Positions 26,120 through 37,698 of a stretch of 64,000 nt of DNA are shown here, piece after piece. Numbering within the stretch: the stretch's first letter is position 1; each line of letters starts with the position of its first letter. The stretch is from Crotophaga sulcirostris (lineage: Eukaryota; Chordata; Aves; Cuculiformes; Crotophagidae), in the NCBI GenBank assembly GCA_013397455.1, contig VYZB01000221.1, positions 333,676 to 397,675 on the forward strand. Direction: 5' to 3'. The notes below the pieces were generated by a model that worked only from the letters and a program-made list of their open reading frames with translations, was not told where the DNA came from and did not search any database. The position numbers were made by a program, and so were the translations under genes.

Positions 26120-26470
26120 TGCTCAAGTACAGACGCTTTCTTACCCTCGATTGGAAAATGTTGGTGTTGAATAGTGAGCAGTGAGTTAACAACGCTTTGT
26201 CTGTGAAGTAGTTTTTAGCTAATAATGACATAACTGTGCTTGAGCACCCACCCTATTCGTCAGATCTGGCTCCCTATGATTTCTCCTCTTCCCAAAGTTC
26301 AAGTCAGTACTCAAAGGAACCCGTTTTTTGTCCATAGAGGATGTGAAAGCAAAAGCAATGGAGATCCTCTACAGCCTTTCAGAAAATGATCTGTGGAATT
26401 GCTTGGAACATTGGCAGCATCATTTGCATCTGTGTGTCAACTCAGAAGTGAACTATTTTGAAGGTGAATG
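26120..26470 (+). mobile_element. Mariner (Tc1/mariner) transposase relic, C-terminal part
   Basis: At 26236-26280 the frame reads VLEHPPYSSDLAPYD, the hallmark mariner block that ends in the third catalytic Asp of the D,D34D triad (codon GAT at 26278-26280). A one-base loss just after it breaks the frame; in the shifted frame the sequence continues as LFPKFK, then SIEDVKAKAMEILYSLSEND and finally YFEGE, the usual mariner C-terminus. The upstream catalytic residues are not visible, and a stop codon occurs before the block, so only the 3' third of a dead transposase remains. The left boundary is uncertain (26050-26180). Mariner copies are known in birds (Galluhop and relatives); the subfamily cannot be told by eye. 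Confidence 0.85.
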
Positions 26471-28564
26471 TAGTTGATTTCCTTATAATAATAATAAAAA
26501 GAGTTACAGGCACAGTCTACAGTCTTTTTTTTTTTTTTTTGTTGGGTTGTCAGTCCTTGTATTTCTTTTTGTGCAAAATTCCTGCTTTAGAGAAGCAACT
26601 CCTGCTTCTGGATAATTACCCGTTCCATTTAACGTGGGATAGTTGTGAGTGTAGTCACACTCAGAATATATAAATTCAGCATTTCTATAATCTCTGGCAA
26701 CTTTGTTATGCACTGGAAGATAAGGCCTGGAAAGAAAATATACCTGTCTTTCCTTGATTTGTAAATGTAAATATCTCCCCTTCCGCCCCTCCTTTTTAAA
26801 ATAAAATCTGTCACGTTCAGCCAAGCTTCACAAATACCAGCAGATGAAATAAAACTTTTTGTTAAGTGAATTATTCCCTTCAAAAATGTATCCAGCTGTA
26901 AGTCTAATGTTTCTGATCTGCGCAATATGTACTTGAATTTTTGCAGAAGGTAAGTCCAGGTTTTTTCTTTTCATGTTTTGTAATGAGTAGGTGAATTTGA
27001 TTCTAACTTTGCCATATTATAAACTTCTGAATAATTGTTTTCACAAAAACTTGTCACGATTTGGTAGCTTAATTTGAAACCTGTTAATACCATGTAGCTC
27101 AGCTATCGTTGACTAAACTGAAATGGTTACAGGACTCCAAAGAAAGTATTGGAGATGTAAATTTCATAAAAATCTCAGCAAGCATTCTTTAAATTTTACT
27201 GATTTATCTTTCAAAAAATCTGATATTTATGTATCTCAGAATTCAGATATAGAATATGAATAATGACTCTTCCTTAAACCCATATCACATTTGGGAAAAA
27301 AAAAAGGAACAAGATTCCAAGAACTTTATATGTAGTAAGGGAGTAACTTCAGAAATACCTAAAATAGATACATTGCTCTGGAGCAATCAAATAGAGATTA
27401 GTTTCCAACATTTTACAGTTTTCTGATGTTAGTTAAGTCAAATAACCTGTATTTATTTATTTCTTCTGGACTAGGTTATCTTTCCTGTTCAGAGGGTGCC
27501 TTGTTTAAACCAGATAATTCCCTTAAGATTTTGATCCACTCAGATTATTAAGAGAAGTTTTTCTGTCATCAGTGTGCTTTGAATCAGATGGCTGGCTACA
27601 TCAAATAACAACAAATTACAGACTTGTTTAATCAAGTGCTGCTGCGCTTTTAAAGGTCTGCTCAGCACTGCAAATAAAGATTCTACTCTTTCTATCAGAA
27701 GAATGCAGCATTTTCCTTTGATTTCAATTTGCAATTCAAATTATGTCTTCAAAATAGGATTATCAAACATCGGGTCTATGCAGGATTCCTAAAACATCTT
27801 AATGCAAGTTGGCAGTCACTTATCACGCATTATTAAACAGTTTTAAAAAATCACAATGTTGTCACTGTAATTAGAAGCCTCTTTATATTGTACTACATAA
27901 GTGGCTTGTTAATCTGAAAAGAAAGTTATTAATAGAAGATCTTAATTGCTATAATTACATTAAAAGTAGTCTTGTTGTGAAGTCTGAGAATGCTCTAGTT
28001 GCTTTACAGATTTTCACATCCTTGGATGATCATTATAAAATGCTGGGGATTTTGAATTAGCTTTCAGAGGTAATTACAATTTAAGATGTAAAACCAATTA
28101 TAGTATAGTATAGCACAAGTATACCTTCTACTTTAAAATTTAATATAACTAAGGATGAAATTGTACCATGGCAGCCATCACAATTTTGGTATATTTTTTT
28201 TAATGGGAAAAATAATTCATGATTTTCTTTTCTTTTTTTGTTTGAAGGTGAATCTGGTGAGAAGCAGATTATCAAACTGCGGTGAAATCTTGGAATAACC
28301 CAAATTGTAATCTTGGCATAATTCAGAGATCAGCGAAGGCAAGGTGATGCTACTTTCAAAATATTACCTTTAGAAGTATTTTTAAGGTTCCCACCTATAA
28401 AAAAAAAAAGCGAGAATTGAATTTGGAAAACCAGATGGGATTACTAGAGTAGCTACTGCGTGGATGGGAATGGGAGCCTAACCGTTCTCAGTTATGTCCA
28501 CTCATTCACAGTTCCCCATGATTTGTCACTGCATACAAATGATGGAGGGGAAAAAGAATATTTC
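26471..28564. other. Non-coding, possible conserved element near 27.45-27.75 kb
   Basis: No coding exon is recognised. A poly-T run lies at about 26524-26540. The stretch 27450-27760 is of balanced composition with many homeodomain- and TCF-like words and is treated in the findings. Confidence 0.5.
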
Positions 28565-29095
28565 ACAGAGTCATTCAGACTGGAAGGGTGCTCATCTACT
28601 CCCGCCTCCTGGTCAGAGCAAGATCATCACTCAGAGTGTATTGCTCAGAGCTTTGTCCTCTTAGGTCTTGATAACCTCCAAGGTTAGGCTGTGGAACCTC
28701 TCTGGGCAACCTACTCCAGGGCTTAATTATACTCATACTGAAAACTGTTTTCCTTGAATGAAATCAGATCAGTGTATGGGCACTGTCTTTCATTTTCCCA
28801 CTGCACCTTAGTAAAGAGCCTGGCTCTGTCCTTTTCGCGGTCTGTATGGTCCTCTAAAGCCTCCTTATCTGAACAAATGGAACAGGCTCAGCTCCCTCAG
28901 CCTCTCCTCACAAGGCAAATGCACCAGCCACTGACTGTCTTGGTAGCTCTTTGCTGAACACTCCAGTTGATCAATCTCTTTAACATACCGAGGGGCCCTA
29001 AACAGAATGTGGGGCTCCACACAGTGGGGAGATTGATCCCTTCCCTTGATGTATGCAACCTTTTTTTTATATTATTTATTTTTAACATCCCAGTA
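28565..29095 (-). mobile_element. CR1 LINE 3' fragment
   Basis: This segment follows the standard order of a CR1 3' region read in antisense: the TCATTCAGACTGGAAGGGTG start, the CCTCTCTGGGCAACCTACTCC phrase near 28699, the CTCAGCTCCCTCAGCCTCTCC phrase near 28889, and then the TTGCTGAACACTCCAG portion. It is diverged and frame-broken. The right limit is approximate. Confidence 0.85.
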
Positions 29096-29139
29096 CACAG
29101 CTAGCCTGAAGAACCAGGCATTTTTTTATCTATTATCAT

Positions 29140-29464
29140 GACTGACCCTGGGCATCAACTAAACAACCCATAGCTGCTCACCCAGTCTCCTCTGGTGGGG
29201 TGAAGCAGAGAACTGAAGGGACAAAAGTGAGAAAAACTCATGCATTGACATAAAGACAGTTTAATATTTAATAATTAAAAAGAAATTTAAAGAAAAGTAA
29301 GAAGAAAACTAAACAGCAAAGAGAAAGGAAAACAAAATCCAAGAAAAACATACAGTGCAAAAGGAAACAATTGGTTTCACCAACTGACTAATGCCCAGCC
29401 ATGTCCTGAGCAATGGCAGCCCTTGCCAACCTCCTCTCCTCTCCTCTCCTCTCCTCTCCTCTCC
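29140..29464 (-). mobile_element. Avian endogenous retrovirus LTR fragment
   Basis: The plus strand carries the phrase GATAAAGACAGTTTAATA-like (near 29250-29270) preceded by AAAGTGAGAAAAACTCATGC and GGTGGGGTGAAGCAGAGAA. In antisense this matches a widespread avian ERV LTR recalled from many bird genomes. The downstream CCAACTGACTAATGCCCAGCC (29379-29399) continues the same LTR. The element then enters a CT-rich simple repeat and an assembly gap, so its other boundary and class are unresolved. No retroviral coding sequence is visible. Confidence 0.6.
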
Positions 29465-29632
29465 NNNNNNNNNNNNNNNNNNNNNNNNNNNNNNNNNNNN
29501 NNNNNNNNNNNNNNNNNNNNNNNNNNNNNNNNNNNNNNNNNNNNNNNNNNNNNNNNNNNNNNNNNNNNNNNNNNNNNNNNNNNNNNNNNNNNNNNNNNNN
29601 NNNNNNNNNNNNNNNNNNNTCCTCTCCTCTCC
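29429..29632 (+). repeat. (CTCCT)n simple repeat interrupted by a 155-base gap
   Basis: Pure CTCCT pentamers run from about 29429 to 29464 and resume at 29620-29632. Between them, 29465-29619 are N. The frames predicted through this region are artefacts of the gap. The true tract length is unknown; the gap size may be an estimate. Confidence 0.95.
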
Positions 29633-30565
29633 CTGCAGCCTGTCACCTGGCCACAACATATTCCCTCCAGCCTACCAGGGTTGAGGTCTCTTATGTACCA
29701 GGGTGCTTTCTCCAAATGGTGACGGAGACTGCACCACATGACACATCACCACCATTGCTGCATGGTCCCACACCACCTGAAGAAGGTATTTTTAAGCCTC
29801 CTCTAAACAAGCTGCCCTAATAACTACCAAACTTTGTTTTCCACATTCCTATTTAGCAGCTAAAGCCATGGGTGAATAGCAGATTGCTCCCTAATCAGTA
29901 GGAAGCTAATGACTAAAGAGGCAGGAGATTTTTAATCATGACCAGCCTATAAAAAGCATCAGTCTGCCAGATGCTGTTAGTTGTGGCTGTTCCCAGAAGC
30001 TACAAGAAACAGCAGTCTGAAGGTAAATAGTAAACAGAACAAGCTCTAAACCAGAATAAATAAATGAAAGAACAAACCTTAGATACCGGGGAGAAAAGAG
30101 CTACCAAAGGGAAGTGCACATGGTGTGACTACAACGCTGCTGACAACAATAGATCATTGTTCAGTAGAAATCTGTCCAGTCATCATTATTGCTCGCATAT
30201 AAACATGGATCATAGGGCAGTCCAATCTTCTTGTATTCTCTCTGAAGACTTATATGGTCTTCAGTGTTTTCCCACTGTTAGGCAAGAGCTTTTCATCATT
30301 CAATTTCAAATGTGTAGGAGTTAAATGTATGAGTCACAGTGAGTCCCTCTGAGGTCCATTTATGGCCTATGGAAAGTAATAAGTACTACTAGTAGGTGAT
30401 GCATCTGGTTTACTTAGGCACCATTCTTAGGGTGACATTATTAATTCTTTAGAGACAGTAATTTCTTTTTATCTTTGATCTTTAATTAATCACACTCTTT
30501 CCCATCAGATCACCCCTAGCTGAGGTGAGTATTTGCAGCCTGGAGGCCTGAGTAGTTACACTCAT
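29633..30565. other. Non-coding, likely partly LTR-related
   Basis: The first 180 bases after the gap may continue the LTR or a neighbouring repeat. The remainder is unique-looking sequence with no supported gene. Confidence 0.45.
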
Positions 30566-30665
30566 TTTCACAGAATCACAGAATTTCAGAACCACAGAAT
30601 CACAGAATTTCAGAACTACAGAATCACAGAACAGCTAAGCTTGGAAGATCCTCTGTACATCCATT
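30566..30665 (-). mobile_element. CR1 3' terminus with expanded tail repeat
   Basis: CACAGAAT-type octamers, CACAGAATCACAGAATTTCA and close variants, are repeated several times at 30569-30631 and followed by GCTAAGCTTGGAAGATCCTC, the antisense start of a CR1 3' end. Only about 100 bases remain. Confidence 0.8.
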
Positions 30666-33600
30666 AAAGCTAAGCAAGGGTGGCAGGAGGACTATATGAG
30701 TTAACTTCTTAACTGACTGTAAACATTAAATAAGGTTCCAAGAAATGTTGCTTAGTTTGATTGCCTCTGATCTTATAAGGCATACAAATTTCTATTAGAG
30801 TTTTTCATCAAAAGCAAGACTATTTGTAGAAACTCAGAAGAAAGTAACCTTGAAAATTCCTGCGGGTTGTAGAAACCCAACCAAGTAGTTCAACTAAATT
30901 ACTCACAGGATGTAAAGATAATCTGGGTACTGAGTTAGTAGTATTTTGATTTATCTAAAAGTGAGCATAATGCAAAGTAGTTTAGCTAGAGGGTTTCATC
31001 TTGCACAGATGATTTTGGTTTCTTTGTCTCTTATTCCTCCACTTCTTCCTAAACCCTTCCTTCCACCAAATTTTAATCTATACCTGAATCAGGTAGTGAT
31101 GACTATACTACTGTCTTTGGCCCTTTTATAAGACTAAGGGATTGAAGCTGCATTTGACTTTGACAAGTAATGGAGTAAAATTAAGATTTAATTACTATTA
31201 AGTGAAGCAGAAACCCAAACAAATACCATCATAGGCATCTGGTAGTAAATTTACAGTTTATTGTTGGTTTCCAAAGCTTCCCAGCTCATCAATCTGAAGT
31301 ATTCTAAAGTACTAATTTATGCTTCTTCTCACCTCCAGCCTTCTTCTTCTTTTTGAAAGCCACAGACTTGTTTCCAGTGAAATGCTGCCCCTTGACACTT
31401 CGCTTTCCACATTACTTAGAGTGGGTCTAACTTGATGTTAGCAGGAGACTGTCCCAAACCACCTGTCTTCTAGCTTCTGGGTTTTATCATCTATCTTCTG
31501 CTGGTCTGATCCTGCAGCAAACTTTATTGCCTTCCTAAGCCAGCTTGAAACCTAGGTAAGGGTAATATCCTGCCAGTTTCTCTGTTTGAATTTGTTCACT
31601 CTGACAGTGTTGGTGTCAAGGGATGGGAGGAAACAAGTGACATGATGGAACTGTGACATCTTTGACTTAGATATGCTGAAGCTGACAAAACAGCATCCTC
31701 GGTCTGTAGTTTGAGATACATCTAAATCACCACTGACTCCTCCAAAGCAGTCTCCTTCCTTCTTGACTGTGCCTTTGTGCACATTTCTGTGCCCACATAG
31801 CATGAGTGGACCACAGCAGCCTCATTTATTATGTGACTCTGAAAACAATTTAATTGGCACGACTCAGCAGCCATCTCAGAAAGCAAAACAGAGTGAAAGG
31901 GTAGGGCTGATAACTTCTTACAATGGTAAGAATTCCAGCTCTGGCAGCATTGTTCTCTATTCTAAAAGCATACCAACCATTTCAGTTGAAATTACACACA
32001 AATAAAAACTCCAAGACGTGTCTTGCTTAAAGATCTTAATTTTCTGAAGGGTTTAATTTATGTAGATAAACTCGAGATTGTTACAGCTCACATGACAAAA
32101 AGGAGAGGTATGAAGGAACCACTGATATAAAAAGCAGCAGTATGAATGGCCCATGTTTTCCATTGCCCAAGATGGCAATCCTGAGAGTGGTGTATATCTC
32201 TGAAGCAACCGAATAACAGTATGACATCAGAGAATTTATTCTTGTCATTGATTCAAATATCTTTAAGCAACTACTGAATAAAGATGTCTTTCCCATGCCA
32301 TGATTTTATTCCATGTATAAATATTTGTGTATTCAATATATAAAACATTTCAGAATTAAACTACTGTATTTTTTTATGGTTTCATTAAACCATGCGCAAG
32401 ATATTTGTGTTAGAGAAAGAATGTCTTCCAGCGGCTGGAAGAGTTATTCTTTGTTACACAGACAAGACACTTTGTTACTTATTTTGCTTGGTCCAAAGGG
32501 TTGAAGTTAGTTTAGCTTTTGAACAAAGTCCAAAGAATAAAGTATACTGCTAACTAAAGGTCACAATTCGTCCACATAAAAGCTCTGTTGGTAAATCTCA
32601 GCTAAACCAGATCGATTTTCTGTCAAGTTTAGCTCACAACTACTATCATATTAATTTGATGAGCATATGCGGGACTTGTTTTATTCTTTTTATTTTTCCT
32701 TTTTTTTTTTTAATTTAAAGTAATTTATAATCGTTAAAATTGGTGCATTAATTATGACAAAGTAATATATGATCTTAATGATTCAGAAAAGCATAAAATC
32801 AGATGGATCGTAATAATGCATGGAACGCAGACAAAAAAGGATGTCATTTTTGAAGGTCAGAGGAATATCCTGACACTATGTATTTCTGTATCAGCAGTGC
32901 ACACTGACCTCTTCTTTTCTCAATTGACAAAATGCAATATTTGGTGATTGTTTGTGGAAGCAGAAACAGGAAAATCAGTGTGTACTGAACTGTACAAGAA
33001 GTAAATTAGGAGAAGCCTAGAAATAGGAAACACCTGTGAGAAAGTCAGGAAACAGCAAATGCAATGCTCCATGCTCTTTCACAGGCAAGGAAAAGGTGAC
33101 AATTGTTAAAGTTGTAGCTGTAAATTCTGAAGACTATGAGGCAGGGTGATGCAGTTCAGGTCTAGCTCCACAGGCTGCTGTGTCGTACTATTATGGATCT
33201 CCACAAGTTATTTTTTCATTAGTTTGTTGATGAAGACAAGGAAGGCTTTGACAACTCAGAAATGCAAGTCCTTATTCTTGCTATGTTTTACAAGCTGAAC
33301 AGCTTTTAACATGGCTTGGTTTGCAAGACTCCAGGCTGAGATTGCCAGGGGAGTAGGCATAAAACCCATCTTTATTTGGAAACTGAAGAAAGCTTCTGCC
33401 TTTATAGACTCCAGTAATGTGGTTAGGCTTGTGTTTGTATGGCCTATATTTATACAGTGAGTGCATAGGCAATCAATAATCAATAATACGGCTGACATTT
33501 GTGCAGAATCAGAAAGTCTGATGAAATTATGTGACTATTTGTGCAATATAGATTCAGTGAATCAAACACTTTGCAGAAGTACCAGGCTAAATAGGTGTGC

Positions 33601-34383
33601 ACTGAGATTACGAATGCACATGCAAAGTGTCTGTCCGGAATTTCTGCATGATCGGGAGTCTGAACCATAATTGTGTGCCTTGTAGTCCTTGACAGATATA
33701 TGGTACCACTCACTGGGCACACTTTCAGTGCTAAAAGATTAAACATATCTGAGGAAACCAAAACATAAGGTAGCTTGTTTCCAGCATCAAGCAGATTTGA
33801 AAAACAGGGCAGGGCTTGTAGATAAGTTTCTTGCAGGCTTGTCAGCACCACAGATATTATGTTGCAGCTATAGGGTTGTGGAAGCAATGAGAATATTTCA
33901 TATATGATACAGATTGTTCATTTCTGACAGTGAACCTCTCTAGTGCACAGATGGGTAGATTTCTTAGCTGTAAACATGACAGTGAAAAGTAACATATTTT
34001 CCATCCTGCTTGCAAATACATGCTTTCCAGAGATACGGAGTATTAAAATGGCATGGGGTTCAGTAATATGAAAACTTAGAAGAGGATTTTATTATTTTAT
34101 TATAGTAGACCACTGCATAAGCCATGTTGTTAGTTACGCTTTTTCAATACACCAAGCACTGAGATCAGCTGATCTGTCATGAAAAGAAGTTACCAGTCAG
34201 TTCACAGTGGGGCATGTTCTGTCCTTTCATTGTCCATTTTTTTTCCTCTGAGGATTTAAATGGCATTTGGTTTTACTTTACGAAGACATCTGATGTTCCT
34301 GGTGGGAAATATTGCTTTTTAAATTAGAGGAATTCATATGCTACTGGTGTACTATTTTTTTGTGTGTGTTAATTGGACTATGG

Positions 34384-34405
34384 GTGGTGGTGGTGGTGGT
34401 GGTGT
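34384..34405 (+). repeat. (GGT)n microsatellite
   Basis: Seven consecutive GGT units, interrupted at the end by TTG. The overlapping frame with a Val run is a by-product. Confidence 0.85.
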
Positions 34406-34481
34406 TGAAGCACATAGAAACCATCAGCTTTGTGCAAAGCAGAGGACAGAAGGTTACAGCTCTGAACTATAAAGGAGTTTG

Positions 34482-34495
34482 CTGCCACCTTATGG
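34482..34495 (-). promoter_or_regulatory. CTCF-like core
   Basis: The minus strand reads CCATAAGGTGGCAG, matching CCASYAGRKGGCAG at 12 of 14 positions, including the whole AGGTGGCAG end, which is the most informative half of the motif. Confidence 0.45.
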
Positions 34496-36057
34496 GATTG
34501 TGAAGTATTTTTCTCCTAAAAGTAAGGCAAGACTATTACGAAAAGTTCTTAAAATTATTTTCCTTAATGTATAGATGATCTTATGAGAGACTAGCCAGTT
34601 CCTAGTCTAAATTTTTATTTCAATTTTTAATTGCATTTTAATTAAAAAAACCTGCTACTTTTTTGCCTTAATTAACTGCATCATTTGGTACTTTAAAGGT
34701 CATTCTTCTCAGTAGATGTTAACATCGCCTCCAAATACATATTTTTATGTTTTATTAATTGCAGATTAAGTGTATTTTTTGACTACTGTGTTATCTATTA
34801 ATAATTTTGTGGAAATTCTTTTATGATCTCAAAATACTACTTTTAAAACCCTATGAACAGGTGGGATGACAGACATTTAACTGTGCATGCTATACTGCTT
34901 TACATTGGTATGCTTTCCTGTTGATGGTTGGAGGAGTTTCCTTCTATATCTACTGAAGATATACAGGTCTTGCCATGTACTCAGGAGAGCCATAAATAGT
35001 GAATGACCTTATTTCCGTCCAGGAGTCAAGATTGGGTAAAACTTCTTTCATGTAAAAAGCATACACTCTTATTAAATAATAATGGTTTTCCATATCTTTT
35101 AACATATAAGTAACGGGTCCAGATGAAATTTGAAGTCAGACAAGCTCAGTGTTAAAACTGTGCACTTTTTAAGTACAAGGGAAGAAAGACGAACTACAAG
35201 TAGAATTTGGATTCTTGAATTTCTTTAAAAGCATGCTTCTCCTCACAGAAAAAAACCCCAAAACATGATATTGTCTGTGACAGCTGTGAGGAAATATGGA
35301 CCTGAACGGGGCAAAGATTTGCTGTTTTACAGAAGATTCTGATGTCAAAAAGACCTGTGTTGTCTTAGAACAAACCAGAGACTTTACAAATTTATTGGAG
35401 AAAGACAATCCAGTATAGTAAATATGCCTCCAGTCAGTGTATTCACCTCATAAGGAAAGGAAAGAAGTTCTGCTCCAGTACTTCAATAACTTTTCTCAAT
35501 TGCTTTTGTGAACTGAAACAGCTCTGGAAAATAGACTAACTCAGTGATATCCTAGAGCTTCTTATGTGTGTCTCTCACCTGGGATGCAAGAAAGCCAGAA
35601 AGGAGAGCAGAACTGCTTCTCTGGTATTGCATTTTTGCTCTGCCTAGGAATTCTGTGGAAGTTGAAATTGGGAACTTACTGAATTTAAACATTGTTTTCA
35701 TTTCTACAAAAAAGGACGCTTTAGACAGTCAGCATTTTCTGTTAGGCTGTTTTCTCTGGAAATTCATCACTCAGATATACTCACAAACAGCATAGTGATA
35801 TTGCTGGGCTTTTCTACAAAACTGAAAGAAAACAGGGCAGATTGTGTTGCAAAAAGTTGAAATGCAGCTAACAAGTTTTTAAAAAATTTCACTTTCACTT
35901 AAACTGTATTTTCGCTGACTTGAAACAGCTCAGTAGAGCACATTTCATAAACGTTATGTAGGTGACAATTTTGATAAAAGAACACTAAAAGGAATACAAG
36001 AAATTAAGAAAGTGCAAAAGACTGGTTTTCCGATGTGAATAATTCTAGCATGTACGT

Positions 36058-36071
36058 GTTCCCTCTAGTGG
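36058..36071 (-). promoter_or_regulatory. CTCF-like core
   Basis: The minus strand reads CCACTAGAGGGAAC, matching the first 11 positions of CCASYAGRKGGCAG exactly and 12 of 14 overall. Of the motifs here this keeps the best central CCACTAGAGGG. Confidence 0.5.
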
Positions 36072-37684
36072 CTGACTGAGAGTTAGAGATGGCTTTTGAT
36101 GGTTCTTGGACCAATGCACAGTGCAGCAGCGATTTCTTCTGAAAAAATCTTTCTGTACCTGACACCTTACTCCCTCCGTGGGCTCCTAGCAGAAGCCAGA
36201 ACCCCAACCCTGATCGATCCCCCTGCCTGCAGTGAAGAGGGTGGTTGTCATTTTTACCATTTTCATTGCAGCAGGTTGTGCTGCTTGAGGACAGCGGTGT
36301 TAGGGAGCAGTGGAGGTTGCTGTTTCTGAGGCAAAGTTGCCAAACGCTCACTGAGTAAGGCCTATATTAAGTACAACCAGAGAAGTGAAAGGCTCATGCC
36401 CATCACAATAGTTACCAGAAATATATTATTCTATCTAATGCTCTTCCATTTCTTTGCCTGGTTACTCATTTAAAAGAATGTGCAATGGATTGGGTAGTTT
36501 GTATGCAGGTGACTTCAGTTGTATGAATTGCAGGAATTGTTGGGGTTTTTTTTCAGGGACATTGAAAGTATGTATGTGATATGTTAAGCCTCATGTATAC
36601 ATTTGCAAGTCAGAATAGGACACAATGTATGTCACTGTATAGTGCTCACTCCATCTCTCCTTTGACTTTAAAGAAATAATTATTGTTCCTGTTCTAGCAT
36701 GACATGCAATTATTTACACAAAGGAAAAAAAAATTATTTGTGACATAATTTATCATCTGTCATTAAACATTTCCTTGTTAATACATGACCAAAATAGAAT
36801 TGCCAGAGTACTAAATGACTAATTCTTCCCTTATGGCTTGGTTCCTTCTGCTCCTAGACTTGGACAATTTTGGACAAAGTTCAGATAGCAGAAAAGCAAT
36901 GGAGAGTACATAGCCATCTTTTTTAAGAAGAGGTACATATGGGACATACATTAGTCAAGGAGGCCTATACAAGACATCAAACTTAGAATTTCATTACTGA
37001 AATTAGGTTTTAATCTTTGAGAGAAAAGTTGGGACAACTAGTTTGACTAAGGCAAGCATATAGTCATTGTGGACTGGTATGTTCTACTTATCACACATTA
37101 TGCTCCTGCCTTTCTTTACTCCCTAACTGGAGAATTGCTAGGAAGTGCTGAGAGAATGTACTCCCCCGGGTTCCCCTTTCCCTTTCTCCCTCCTGAAGGC
37201 GGTACATAGCCTGCAATATCTGTACCTAGTTTCTGTGTTTTTACAGGTATTTTGGGAAGGACAGAGGCCATCAACACCTTGGTCATCTCCTTGTCTTGAC
37301 AATGATATTATTTTTCTTTTATTTCTATCTTCCTATTTGCTGTCATTTTCTTGCATTTGATTTAGCTTTTAAAAATAAATTAATTTCGCTCTCCATAAAT
37401 CACTAATGAAATTAGTCTCAAAACCTATTACATCACCTATGTTGGTTCTCTACATTGAGGACTGTGTATGTCTAGAGTTTCCTTTGTTTTTAAGTTCAAG
37501 AAACACTATTTTCTAGCGTAAGGACTCTTCCATGGCGATGGGGACATGCAGTCCCACTGAGTGGTGGGTAGAAACTGCCCTGCTGAATGTGCTGCTCCAG
37601 TGTAAAGATCTGCAGTAACCTTTCTTAATCCTGAGGACTTTGCAGGAGCTATTTACAAATATCAATCCAGAACAAAGAATTTTA

Positions 37685-37698
37685 CTACCATCTAGTGA
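37685..37698 (-). promoter_or_regulatory. CTCF-like core
   Basis: The minus strand reads TCACTAGATGGTAG, 12 of 14 to CCASYAGRKGGCAG, with mismatches at the first C and at the C of GGCAG. Confidence 0.38.

Noticed and set aside
29309..29820. Frames of 97-135 codons spanning about 29.3-29.8 kb
   Set aside because: They read through the N gap and a CTCCT repeat, so their length is an artefact.
36004..36351. 115-codon minus-strand frame as a gene
   Set aside because: It has no domain and no supporting splice sites, and a 77-codon frame runs antisense through it; it also spans a CTCF-like motif.
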